Shown one piece after another: positions 1-12,000 of a DNA stretch of 64,000 bases. This stretch comes from Heliocidaris tuberculata. Lineage: Eukaryota > Echinodermata > Echinoidea > Camarodonta > Echinometridae. Under the pieces are notes generated by a model, which worked only from the letters and a program-made list of their open reading frames with translations, ran no database searches and was not told where the DNA came from. The stretch lies in NCBI GenBank assembly GCA_025618425.1, contig CM046837.1, forward strand, positions 27,213,793-27,277,792. Direction: 5' to 3'. The translations under genes and the position numbers were made by a program. How positions within the stretch are numbered: the first letter of the stretch is position 1; the number at the start of each line of letters is the position of its first letter.

Positions 1-647
1 TGACGTCATTCTCAATAATACAGTCCCACATTATGCTAATTCTTGTTGGGTTTGAAACATAAAACGGCTTTCACGTGATTTCGTGGGGGAAAATGTAATC
101 TTTGGAAGATTTGAATAATCTTCCAAATGCCTCAGAAATTCATAGCAAATATATATTTACGGAAATAAACCTGAAATAAACTAATTATCGACCTCATGGC
201 TTTACCGTTTACCATCGACACAGCACTGACATGTACTTAGTAAACTCTCATGTCGTCTGCTGCAGCAGCTGAACCAGTGCTGCTTGGCTGTGTGTGCCAG
301 GTCAATGAGGTTATCGATCTGGTGTCGAACAGGAGGAAGGGGAGCTTCTACTTTGACACAATGATTCTATTTATAAAATCTACTACTACTTCTACTGCTG
401 CTGCTGCTGCTACGACTTCATTGCTAGTCCACTGATTTTGATCAATCATGAAAATAAAATATGCAGTAGCAGTAGTAATAAGAGAAATGTTATATTAATA
501 ATCGGGGGGGGGGGGGGGGGGTACAATGTACATTTTTCTTTCAAGGGGGGTGGGGCACGGGCTGGATGTGCCCCCCTAAATCCACCACTGATAATAATAG
601 TAAAAGAAATAATTATGATAATGATAATAATAATTACATGTATTCTG

Positions 648-649
<2 letters not shown>

Positions 650-705
<56 letters not shown>

Positions 706-707
706 CA
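650..707. repeat. (ATT)n microsatellite
   Basis: Nearly perfect ATT trinucleotide repeat directly before the GAA tract. Isoleucine or asparagine homopolymer frames across it are artefacts. Confidence 0.95.
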
Positions 708-713
708 TCATAA

Positions 714-1016
714 AGAAGAGGAGGAAGAAGAAGAAGAAGAAGAAGAAGAAGAAGAAGAAGAAGAAGAAGAAGAAGAAGAAGAAGAAGAAGAAGAAGAAGA
801 AGAAGAAGAAGAAGAAGAAGAAGAAGAAGAAGAAGAAGAAGAAGAAGAAGAAGAAGAAGAAGAAGAAGAAGAAGAAGAAGAAGAAGAAGAAGAAGAAGAA
901 GAAGAAGAAGAAGAAGAAGAAGAAGAAGAAGAAGAAGAAGAAGAAGAAGAAGAAGAAGAAGAAGAAGAAGAAGAAGAAGAAGAAGAAGAAGAAGAAGAAG
1001 GAGAAGAGGAAGAAGA
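714..1016. repeat. (GAA)n purine microsatellite, about 300 bp
   Basis: About 100 uninterrupted GAA/AAG triplets, with a few imperfect units at both ends. All purines lie on the plus strand. Poly-lysine, poly-glutamate or poly-serine frames across it are not genes. Long GAA/TTC tracts are known to form triplex (H-DNA) structures. Confidence 0.97.
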
Positions 1017-2371
1017 AAACAAGATGATGTCTTTGGCCACTGTTCCTACACAGTTTTCAGTTTGTGAAAATAACCCAATATATTTTCCATTATATCTCCG
1101 AAAGTAAGGCTTCGGCACGGCGAAAATTTCGTCACGAGGTCCGTAAAAGTCTCAAGAATATGTATGTACTTGATAATGAATATTGAGCGAAACGTCAGGA
1201 TTTGTCTGTAAATAATCTGAGGGTAGTTTTGAAGGACAACAAAACATGAAAGGTTTGATAAAATGAAAAGTAATTCATCATTTTATTTTTATTTCATGTG
1301 CACATTGATATGACTCTTTCAAATCATTCCTGAAATTCTGAGCGAAATCCGCCCATAAACAATGGAGAAACGAGAGGGGGAAATTTTGGTAAAAAGGTGA
1401 ACTTCTGAACGTGAGTGCTTCGTTGACCGTTACAGATTCAAAACGATTTCGGTCTGAACGGCGAGTTAATTGATCTCCTCCTCTCCGACTGATAAAGTTC
1501 AGATGGGATACTTAAAGGAGCTGTATCCATATGAGAAAAATTAATGTACATTGGAGTATTAAGAACTGTTTCGGCTATCAACATAGAAAAAAAATATAAC
1601 AGACATACCAACAGACACAATAAATGACACTTGTAGATTAAAAATCTTTAGGGATATGTAATATAAAAAATTAAGTCAGACTCGTATATGTATAACTGTA
1701 ACAAGGAGCTAGACCTTATCGGAGTTCAGATGTTGAACATACTGTTTGTAACAATTAAAGAAAAAAAGATGTAGAGAAGTTTCACTCAGTGTACTAATGA
1801 TGAGAGGAGTTCATCAAAATGTTCCTATATCAGTATTGATCATAGTTAAACAGTAAGAAGTAAAATCACAAACATGATGAACAGCTTACACATGATCTTG
1901 ATGATGGATCTACTTCAATTCAAAGAAACGTCATTTGATGTTTAACTCTAGTGTGAGTACGCGAGAAAACTCACTGTATCTTGTAATTCTCCCTATCGCA
2001 TATAGCCGATATCAGCCGATATCAGCCGATATCAGCTCCCGATGCCGATATCGGGGACAACGATGTTGGCACATATATTTCTGGTTCCAGTCTATAGCTA
2101 TAGTGAGCATACACTGATATTTCCTTGCTTTTTTCATGCGTGATTGTTCTGCTGAAAACACGTTTTGCATCTTCGGCTAACATCCCACATTGGGTGGCTT
2201 CACAGAAGAATCCCATTTAAATATCAACTGTATAAAAACACGATTATTTGCTACATGTAGATTAGGAACAAAAGGGAGTTTTTGCTAGGCTGACCACGTC
2301 TTCTAACACATTGTCAATGACGCTCCGGCCGGACCCGGAAGCTCAGTTGCCAGCAATAACATGCCCAAAAA

Positions 2372-2700
2372 TTAGAGCGCCGCATGCTTTCGGATTCGGA
2401 GAGCTATATGCGATACGGAGAATTGTGACTCGGGCACCATCTTGATTTTTTTGCAATGATTTTTTTTTCTGTCCTCTGTCCATATCCTGTTTACAAAGCT
2501 ATACTTCTTTACTTTCCAGAATAATTTGTTTCTCCTTCTGGTAAGGTTCTCATTGATGAAGATGCGTTCATCATCGTTGCAATTCCTGAATTCAAATCTT
2601 GCACGAGAAACAGCTTTGTGAGCTCGATAGCTGGTAAACTTCACAATCACATTTTGAGGTCTGTGCTTCGTCTTTGATGAGGTGGATGCCGATGTTGAAG
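2372..2700 (-). pseudogene. LINE ORF1-like fragment
   Basis: On the minus strand an open frame gives a basic peptide containing VIVKFTSYRAHKAVSRARFE, then FINENLTRRRNKLFWKVKK. This arrangement (VxVKF, then an IYINEDLTxxRxxLFxxAR-type block) is the conserved core of the L1-like ORF1/transposase-22 type RNA-binding domain of animal LINEs. It lies directly upstream of PARP4 exon 1 and in the opposite direction. No reverse transcriptase follows, so it is a 5'/3'-truncated copy. The family assignment rests on motif recognition only; the LINE clade is uncertain. Confidence 0.6.
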
Positions 2701-2710
2701 AATGTAGTTA

Positions 2711-2748
2711 CTTTTGTGGTCATCATTATTTAATGATGACTACAAAAG
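2711..2748. repeat. perfect-length hairpin
   Basis: CTTTTGTGGTCATCATTA pairs with TAATGATGACTACAAAAG around a 2-base centre, with one G-T mismatch. It lies between the LINE remnant and PARP4 exon 1. It could be the relic of a very short foldback element. Confidence 0.6.
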
Positions 2749-2953
2749 GTTTAATACTGGGATTTTTTGATAATCTTTATGAACATAGTGTCATATGAAT
2801 ATATGCATTTATTTGTAGATTTGAATTTACATAGCACATTGTTCCAAACAATGAAATACATTTTTACAGCCCTGAAAATGTTCCATGAAAAATATATTTT
2901 TTTAATGCATAACAACAACCAAAGCATTAATCTATTTTTTCCTAATGATTTAG

Positions 2954-3094
2954 GATTCATTTGAGGCTAGCTGTTTGGCTGGTGGAAAGCTTGCATCGGA
3001 CGTAGTATCCCTGGTTGAACAGATCTGGTTGGAAGCAGTAGGTCATCTCAATGACATACTTGCATGCCCCTTGGACAGAGTCACACATGAACAG
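2954..3094 (+). CDS. PARP4: PARP4 exon 1 of window (helical PARP subdomain, start)
   Basis: 47 codons, phase 0 at both ends. The acceptor follows a T-rich tract ending CCTAATGATTTAG; the donor is CAG|GTATCT. The peptide includes SDVVSLVEQIWLEAVGHL, matching the start of the PARP4 regulatory helical region. An upstream exon must precede it, because there is no start codon and the reading frame enters in phase 0. Confidence 0.9.
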
Positions 3095-6000
3095 GTATCT
3101 TCTTTTTACTTACGTTTATCTGTTTTTCTGTAATCAGTCCATAACTTACTGTGACCATTGCAGAAAGAGAGGATAGAGAGAAGCAATTTAAAAAAAGTTC
3201 CATCAAAATTGGTTAAGAAATGAGAAAGTTATGAAAGTTTGAAAGTCTCAATTTACTTTCTATGGTGATCCTCAAATTGGCAATGTTGCTTCAAAATGAC
3301 AGGTTTAGTAGGACAACTCTCCATATGTTTTGTACACAAAATTTCATATTTTCCCCATTATCTCTCAAGGTGCAGCTTGTCTCCTTCTTAGCACAAGATA
3401 TATCATGGGGAAATGTATTTGACACAACATATGTCGAGTTCACAAAAAGACAAGCATCATTTTTAGAGATAATGGAGAAAATATGAAATTTCGTGTAGAA
3501 AACACATGGAGAGTTGTCCTACTTTACCTGTCACTTTGAAGTAACATTGCCATAGAAAGTAAATTGAGACTTTTCAAACTTTCATAACTTTCTCATTTCT
3601 TAATTGATTTTGACGTAACTTTTTAAAAATTACTTCTCTCTATCCTCTCTTTTTATCAAAATGGATTTTCCCCGGGGTTTCATTCCCCTTTAATTTTCTC
3701 AGCAATGAAAGATATGACTATTATCAGTTCAGTAGTGAGGATCCATGTAAAAGTGTGGCAACTACATGTACATGTAGCCATAACATAATAAAGTGCTGTA
3801 GCTGTGATAATATTATTGTATCTCAGCAATGAGCTTTAGTAGACCTCTTTTAGTTTTATTTCTTTTTAAATTGTGATGCATATTTCTATGGACTTCAATT
3901 ACCTTCAGGTTGAGAAAGGTGAATCCCTGCTACTACAGATCCGAGAAGGTCTAGATAAAAAGACTAGTCATGCTGAGCTGTCCAGACTGAGCAAGGAATA
4001 CTACTCCCAGATACCCCATAAGAAAGAGCTTGGCTTGAATAATAAGCAGGACATCACCAGAGAACAGGGTATCTGTCAGGTCAGTTTGTAAAGATATCAA
4101 CAGAGAACGGTATATGTCAGGTGAAGTTTATAAGGATATCGACAGAGAATGATATCTGTCAGGTCAGTTTATAAGGATATCAACAGAGAACAGGGTATAT
4201 GTCAGGTCAATTTATAAGGATATCAACAGAGAACAGAGTATATGTCAGGTCAGTTTATAAGGATATCGACAGAGGACGATATCTGTCGGGTCACTTTATA
4301 AGGATATCAACAGAGAACGGTATCTGTTGGGTCAGTTTATAAGGATATCAACAGAGAATGGTATCTGTCGGGTCAGTTTATAAGGATATCAACAGAGAAC
4401 GCTGTCTGTCGGGTCAGTTTATAAGGATATCAACAGAGAACAGAGTATATGTCAGGTCAATTTATAAGGATATCAACAGAGGACGATATCTGTCGGGTCA
4501 GTTTATAAGGATATCAACAGAGAACGGTGTCTGTCAGTTCAGTTTATAAGGATATCAACAGAGAACAGGGTATATGTCGGGTCAGTTTATAAGGATATCA
4601 ACAGAGAACGGTGTCTGTCGGTTCAGTTTATAAGGATATCAACAGAGAACAGGGTATATGTCAGGTCAGTTTATAAGGATATCAACAGAGAACGGTGTCT
4701 GTCGGTTCAGTTTATAAGGATATCAACAGAGAACGGTATATATCAGGTCAATTTATAAGAATATCAACAGAGGACGATATCTGTCAGGTCAGTTTATAAG
4801 GATATCAACAGAGAACGGTGTCTGTCGGTTCAGTTTATAAGGATAACAACAGAGAACAGGGTATATGTCAGGTCAGTTTATAAGGATATCAACAGAGAAG
4901 AGCCTGATCGGTTAGACACGGACGGACATTTGACAAATTTTGAAAGTTTGAAGGCCTGTAAAAAGTAAGTTATGAGATGTGTTGAGCTGTTTTATGTTTC
5001 ATTGTGAAGGGTACCACAGAAGGTGCTAAATGATGAAAAAATTTGGTTGCCATGGTTACCTACTAAAAATAGAATCCATTAAAAATTCAATGTCACAGAC
5101 GAACAAGATAGAAATGTGTTTCTTGACTTATCGGTAATCTTTTGTCTTTTCTATCTAAACAAACTGTCACTGACAAATTTTTTTGACTGCAAATGTTAGT
5201 CAAGTAAATTGACTTCCCTGTCACATAAATAGAATTTTAAAGCAAGCTGTAACTTTTGCTAGAGGTCCGAAAACTTTGTCACGGACGGACATTTTGAGCG
5301 TCACGGACGGACATAAACTTAAAAACTGCGTGTGTTCCTATCTAAAATCGCGCATACATACTTCTTGCTTTCTGCTTTTTGTTTGAAATTGATTTTGTTC
5401 CTCTATTAAGCAAAACTTAGTTTGAAAAACTTAGTTTTTAAGTGGAATCTATGTCAAAAGTGAATGCCTGTGTTGTAGTGTATACACAATGTACATGTAC
5501 AAGTGCATGTACTCACGTAGTGTACATCTGTACATGTACAATATATGCTACAGACCAAAATGAACATGTTGAGAAGAATGTGATGTGAGCTTTCAAAATA
5601 TAACCCTTTACATTAATTACAGTCATGTAGGTGGACCGAAATCAAACATCAGTATTTAGTATTTTAATTTACTTTACAGCTCAAAGTCATATTTTATTTC
5701 AAACATAGAGGTAATATAGAAATAGGATGATGTGTGATTGATCATTATAATATAAGGAAGTAAAATATCTCATTTGGTTTAGAACATCACATACCAGTAC
5801 TCTTTATAACATTTTATATTTTTCAATAGTTCTGTTTAAGAGGGTGAAAACCAAATCATGAAATGCAGATCATTGTCTAAATCTTTCTCAGACCATCGTT
5901 TACTTTTTCAGTAATGCCTCTATCACTTTAAGAACAATATTGGCTTTCTGGACAAAGGCCCTAATGACAACAGTTGAGTGTATAAAGTCCATAATTATGT

Positions 6001-9000
6001 CCTGTTAGTTGAAGGATTTGCCCAACACAACTAGTGTAAGTCATATTTTATAACTTTCTGACCTCCTTCCCCATAAAAAACTTTCAGGGTTGATGCAACC
6101 AATTCAGTTATGAGCATTTAAAATTATATAGTGTCTAAAAAGGTTTCTTATGTTATGTGATTACATAATTTTTTTGAAAATTGTTGGCTGTGTATGATCC
6201 TGAACTACAAAGAATCTCTATCTGTCTCAAACGTTACAACAAATTCAAAGCATTCTTACAAAATAGAGTCCAACATTGCTCTTGCGGTGTGATACCACAT
6301 CTGACCTCCAGTGTTTATAATTTTCAAGCACAACTTGTAATTTAATTTGAATATTGATCACGCTTTGGTATTAATGTTGAATCTAAAACTTTTACACGTT
6401 GCTGATGACCAAAAATATCAGCTACAATAATAGCAACAATAATATTAATAAATAAATAAATAAGAAAATAAGTATTCATCTTCTGTAAACACCTGTAATG
6501 GATGTCTTTTGCAGACTGACAATGCAGGCTGGCTCTCATTAGAGCCATAGCAAAATCATTAGGTTTTTATGACATTTATTAGCTTGAAAAAGAAAAGAAA
6601 AAATTGCATTCATGTGGGGGATCACAATACCATATACAGTCCAACCTGCTTTAGCCACCACCTGTATAGAAAGACTACCTGTCTATAAAGACCACAATTT
6701 TTGTTTCCCTGCAAAACTGTTTCTCATTAAATCATGTATTAAAGGAACCTGTACGTAAAGACCACCTGCTCATAAAGACAGCTTTTCTTGTCTGTCTTGA
6801 GCAGTCTTTACAGACAGGTTTCACTATCCGTGATATTTTGGATGAAATATGTTCCATGAACCAGTAAACAATAAAACAATTCATTGAATTTGAAATCTCA
6901 CAGCATTTACCATTTCAGTATATTGCATTGTTTTTCCGTGACAAAATTAGTGTCCGTCCATGACAATTTTCAAATTCGTTTTTAGTATATGTATATTTAA
7001 TTGATCAAGGTTTCATTCATACATGGTATAGGTCTCTAGCTAGTGAGATAGCTCAGCATGGTTTTTGTTTTCACTTTTGCCCCACCAGTGGAAAAAAAAA
7101 CTTTTACAAATTTTTTCTGTCACGGACGGACAAATTTGCATCAAGATGTGAATGATCATGCGGCACAACCATTTCTGTACAAATATTTTCAAATATTTGT
7201 TGGTTTTCAGTGGAATGGTGTTTGATCTATAATTATTTGCTAACAAAACTTTAGAAAGTTTAGAGAGTGTTAAACTAGGACCAGATCAATCTTTCTAGAA
7301 AATGTCCGTCCGTGACATTAGTATTCATCACCCCTGTTGATAAATGGGCCAATCCAATGACATTCCCAACCTTGTCAATTAAAAAAACATGAATTTTAGT
7401 AACTTTAGATATTAATGAAAAACCAGAAAGTGATTTCATCATAAAAATCTGAAAATTGAATTTTCACCCCAATGCTCACACTTAACCGATCAGGCTTAGA
7501 ACGGTATCTGCTGGGTCAGTTTTATAAGGATATCAAAGGAAAACAGAGTATATGTCAGGTCAGTTTATAAGGATATCAACAGAGTATGGTATTTGTCAGG
7601 TCAGTTTATAAGGATATCAACAGAGAACAGGGTATCTGTCAGGTCAGTTTATAAGGATATCAAAGGAAAACAGAGTATATGTCAGGTCAGTTTATAAGGA
7701 TATCAACAGAGAACGGTATATGTCAGGTCAGTTTATAAGGATATCAACAGAGAACAGGGTATCTGTCAGGTCAGTTTATAAGGATATCAACAGAGAACGG
7801 TGTCTGTCGGGTCAAGTTTATAAGGATATCAACAGAGAATGGTATCTGTCAGGTCAGTTTATAATGATATCAACAGAGAACGGTATCTGTCGGGTCAGTT
7901 TATAAGGATATCAACAGAGAACGGTATATGTCAGGTCAGTTTATAAGTATATCAACAGAGAACAGGGTATCTGTCAGGTCAGTTTATAAGGATATCAACA
8001 GAGAACGGTGTCTGTCGGGTCAAGTTTATAAGGATATCAACAGAGAATGGTATCTGTCAGGTCAGTTTATAATGATATCAACAGAGAACGGTATCTGTCG
8101 GGTCAGTTTATAAGGATATCAACAGAGAACGGTATATGTCAGGTCAGTTTATAAGTATATCAACAGAGAACAGGGTATATGTCAGGTCAGTTTATGAGGA
8201 TATCAACAGAGAACGGTGTCTGTCGGGTCAAGTTTATAAGGATATCAACAGAGAATGGTATCTGTCAGGTCAGTTTATAATGATATCAACAGAGAACGGT
8301 ATCTGTCGGGTCAGTTTATAAGGATATCAACAGAGAACAGGGTATACATGTATGTCCGGTCAGTTTATAAGGATATCAACGGAGAACGGTATCTTTCGGG
8401 TCAGTTTATAAGGATATCAACAGAGAATGGTATCTGTTGGGTCAGTTTATAAGGATATCAACAGAGAAAAAGGTATATGTCAGGTCAGTTTGTAAGGATA
8501 TCAACAGATAACAGGCCTTTTCTAAGATTCATTTTATCTCAGATAAAATCTGGGATTTTAAGTTAGTCAGAAAAAATACCCTTAAAATCCTTACTATAAT
8601 TTGGCTAATGTGTGTCTGTCTTTCCGTTTGTTTGACGGCGCTTTTCTCCATGATTTTCCACTCAATTGAGCTGGGTTTTTTTAAATGTTAAATTGTTCCC
8701 AGCTTGTCATGAGGGGGGTTGTTTGTGGTATTTTGGTCGTATTATTTAAAGGTTATTTACAATTCGTAACTTTCTTTGGCAGGCCCCGAGTAAAGCTTCG
8801 AAGTTCCCAGTCCTTTCGACCTTTTTCGGGTCAGTGAAATTACAGAGGCATAAATTTCACGTATGGTACGCTTCCACCATACCGTCTATTTGGGCTTAAT
8901 AAGCCGCCTAAGGCTATGCTGATGAATGAACCGTCGCGTTGCTTATAGATCTACACTCGTCCTTAATTCATTGTGTTTCCGTCTAGTGAATCCATGGCAT

Positions 9001-12000
9001 GGTTGTAGATGTAACGTTAGATAGATCTACATGTAATCTGAAAATTGTTCAACAGTCAGAAATTGCGGGCGCTAATGCACATCCCGCCTGAATCTAGAAC
9101 TACAAGTGGAACTAGCACCTGAATTTCAGTCACATCGGACATTGGGAACGGCTTCAATGTCGACGTCATCGATCTGACTCTCGATCTAGATTCTTCTTCG
9201 CAGTGTATCTATAACATACAAATTCATAGTGCTTCGTTTTCACATAACATGCCATCTCATATTTTCTGATCCTATCTGTACACTGTGTCTTGCCTTCAAA
9301 TGACACGTTTATATTTTGTTTGACATGTGTTTTAGAACACACACATATATGTATATATATATCAATGTTTATTAAGAATATAGACATGAACATAACAGAG
9401 CAAAAATGGTTTATCGCTTAAACAACCAATACATTGTATCTATAACAGACGTACAGAGTCCTTTCTTTTTACATTAAATAACATGCCATCTCAAAATCAT
9501 GATCTTTTCATCTGTATACATACATTGCCTTTAGTTGACGTGCATAGGTGTAGCTAGGGGGGCACAAGGGGGCCATTCAGCCCCTAAAAAAAAAAAAAAA
9601 AGCGAGAGCGAAAAAGCAGGGGAAGTGAGAGAAAAAAGCCGGAAAAGGCACCGTTATCTTTCTTCCGAAATTTTCTAAAACGTGTAGTGCAGTGCAGTAT
9701 TGCGTCCAAATAAAAAGCAGTCTGGGCATCGAACTAACTTTCCGCCAAAAAAAAGGTGCTACGAGCCGTTATCTTTTTTTATAAAATGGATGTATGGATT
9801 CTAATTAAATGATTGGCTGAGAGCCGGTCATGTGACATGCATCAGTTTTACTGTCCAGTCTACCGTGCATTTTATGACTAACAAACATGCATTTTTTGAC
9901 TAACAATCGTGCATTAGGAAAGTATAATGCACGTGTGCGCCAATGTGATAGCTAATGTTAAATCAAGCAGCACATACCAATTGAAACAAGACGCGAACGT
10001 GTTCGTATCTCGATCTCGTGCAGCGCAGCTAGCTATCTAGAGCTCTATGCGCGTGTACAGCTATTATGCGCATCGCTGTACAAAACATAGGCTATGCATC
10101 TACGCGCTATCGCTAGCCAGCTAGCCTAGCCTAGCCTATAGCTTGTTTGTGATCACATAATATACTAACGGTACCGCAATTTCTGCCAGTAGATCCAGCT
10201 CTACATTCATGTTACTTTTTATTCACTGGAACAGTACATTTGGGGACAATGTAGGGACAGCTCCAAATTTTAAGATCCTTCCTGATGGGGAATTGCAACA
10301 ATTATGTTATTGTTTAACTTTATTAGGGTCTAACTAGTTACTTTGACTGGAACAGCGAGCATCTTCATTTGTAATGAAAGTACCGTCTTGATCTAACTTA
10401 GATCTGGGCCCATATTTTTCAGTGGAATTTGGAAACTTTGTGTTTTTAACGAGATATTGCCGTCCGTGGACATAACAGCTGCTGGTAAGTGCCCAGTACC
10501 GATAGAAATTGACAGATAGACCTACCATTAGATCTAATTCTAAGTTAGGTAGTGACCTAACATTAGTTTAGTTAGATCTAATGTTAAGAGTAAGACTAGG
10601 CTAAGTGTGTACAGATCTAGATTCTAGTAATTTATCAAACGACAAGGATCCATACATTTCATTTTATAAAACAAATAACACCCGACTCTCGTTCGTTCAT
10701 TGGTTAAATTAGCTCACTTGATAACTTCAGAATTGTCCAAAGCCACTCCGCTACGCGTCGTGGCTACAATTCTAAAGTTTATCGCGTGCGCTAATTTTAA
10801 CCAATGCACTCACAGCTGTGTGTTATCTGTATACTCTAATTTGCTATAAAACGTCAGAGCTTTCGTGCTTCTTGCTGAAGGGGGGGGGGGGGAAACTCCC
10901 CCTCCCTGCACCCACCCCTGTTACATACAGTGCAGTATTGCATCCAAATAATTAAAAAGCAGTCCGGATGTCGAACTAACTTTCTGCCTAAAAAAAGGTG
11001 CTGTGAGCTGCTATCTTTCTCTCAAATTTGCTATAAAATGTCAGAGCTTTTGCGCTTTGCGCCGGAGGGGGAAAATTTCCCCCTCCCTGCACCCACCCCC
11101 CTGGGGAGCACGTTTCGCGTGCCCATCACCAGTTTCACAACCGCCCCCCCCCCTAAAATGAAATCCTGGCTACGCAGTTGGATCCTGCACGTCTGGGGCC
11201 CCCCCCCCCCCCCAATATTGAAAAACCCTGGCTACGCCTGTGTTGATGTGTTTATATTTTCTACATTGTGCTTTACATTTCTATTTAAAAAAGACATAAT
11301 CTACATACACCTGTCATTATTGTTATTTATTTGAATGAAACTGAATATTGTATTCAAATAAGTGAAGATGCCCATATAACGTTTAAAAGATGCACGAGTT
11401 CCATAAGATATACATTTTCAGTGCATGTTCTAAGACTTTTTATCAATTCCTTCAATGCATAACTACATGTACTTAACCTACCAGGAAAAAAAAATATCAG
11501 AAACCTGAACATGCCAGTGGAAGCCCTACAAATCTTATCACTTTTCATCACAACAGCTAAACCCCCCTGTCTCTCTCTCTCTCTCTCCTGTATTCTTTAT
11601 CATTTTAGCCTATCCCCCTGCATGTCTATTTTTTTCTCTCTCTCGCTCTCATTTTTCCCACTGTCTGTATCTCTCTAACATTTTCCCACTGTCTATGAGT
11701 CTCTCTCATTTTTCCCACTGGCAGTTTCTCACTCTCTCATTTTTCCACTGTTTCTCTCTATTTCTCTCTCATTTCCCCTCTGCCTCTCTCTCACTCATTT
11801 TCCCCACCACTGTTTCCCACTGTATCCTTTCTCTCTCTCTCTCTCTCTCGCTTCTTTCAACATTCCAGTATATATGATTGAGCAACCTTTAATTCAAGAA
11901 CTACAAACAAATGCAATCTGTTGTACATTGTAGGGTACATGTACTTACACATTTATTTTTGACTTAGTACATGTAATGATAACATTTCTATATTACAATA

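Larger units (their letters stand above)
1..2371. other. upstream or intronic sequence, no gene
   Basis: I see no exon with splice borders and homology in this stretch. It holds short CAG/CTG-like and homopolymer runs (a G run near 505-522), the ATT and GAA tracts listed separately, and three copies of a GCCGATATCA decamer near 2005-2034. Open frames here are short and low-complexity. PARP4 family structure predicts that upstream exons (BRCT and the linker) exist, but none is visible here, so they should lie before the window. Confidence 0.6.

Noticed and set aside
566..1118. Long lysine-, glutamate- or serine-rich open frames
   Set aside because: They are translations of the GAA and ATT microsatellites, with no non-repetitive protein sequence.
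7720..8452. Series of similar 61-65 codon frames that could look like a repeat-protein gene
   Set aside because: They follow from the 41-43 bp minisatellite periodicity. The frames shift between units, and the unit is an exon/intron junction rather than a protein repeat.
4051..8515. CRISPR-like array of regularly spaced repeats
   Set aside because: Units are contiguous with no unique spacers, the sequence is animal DNA, and the unit is explained by the adjacent exon end.
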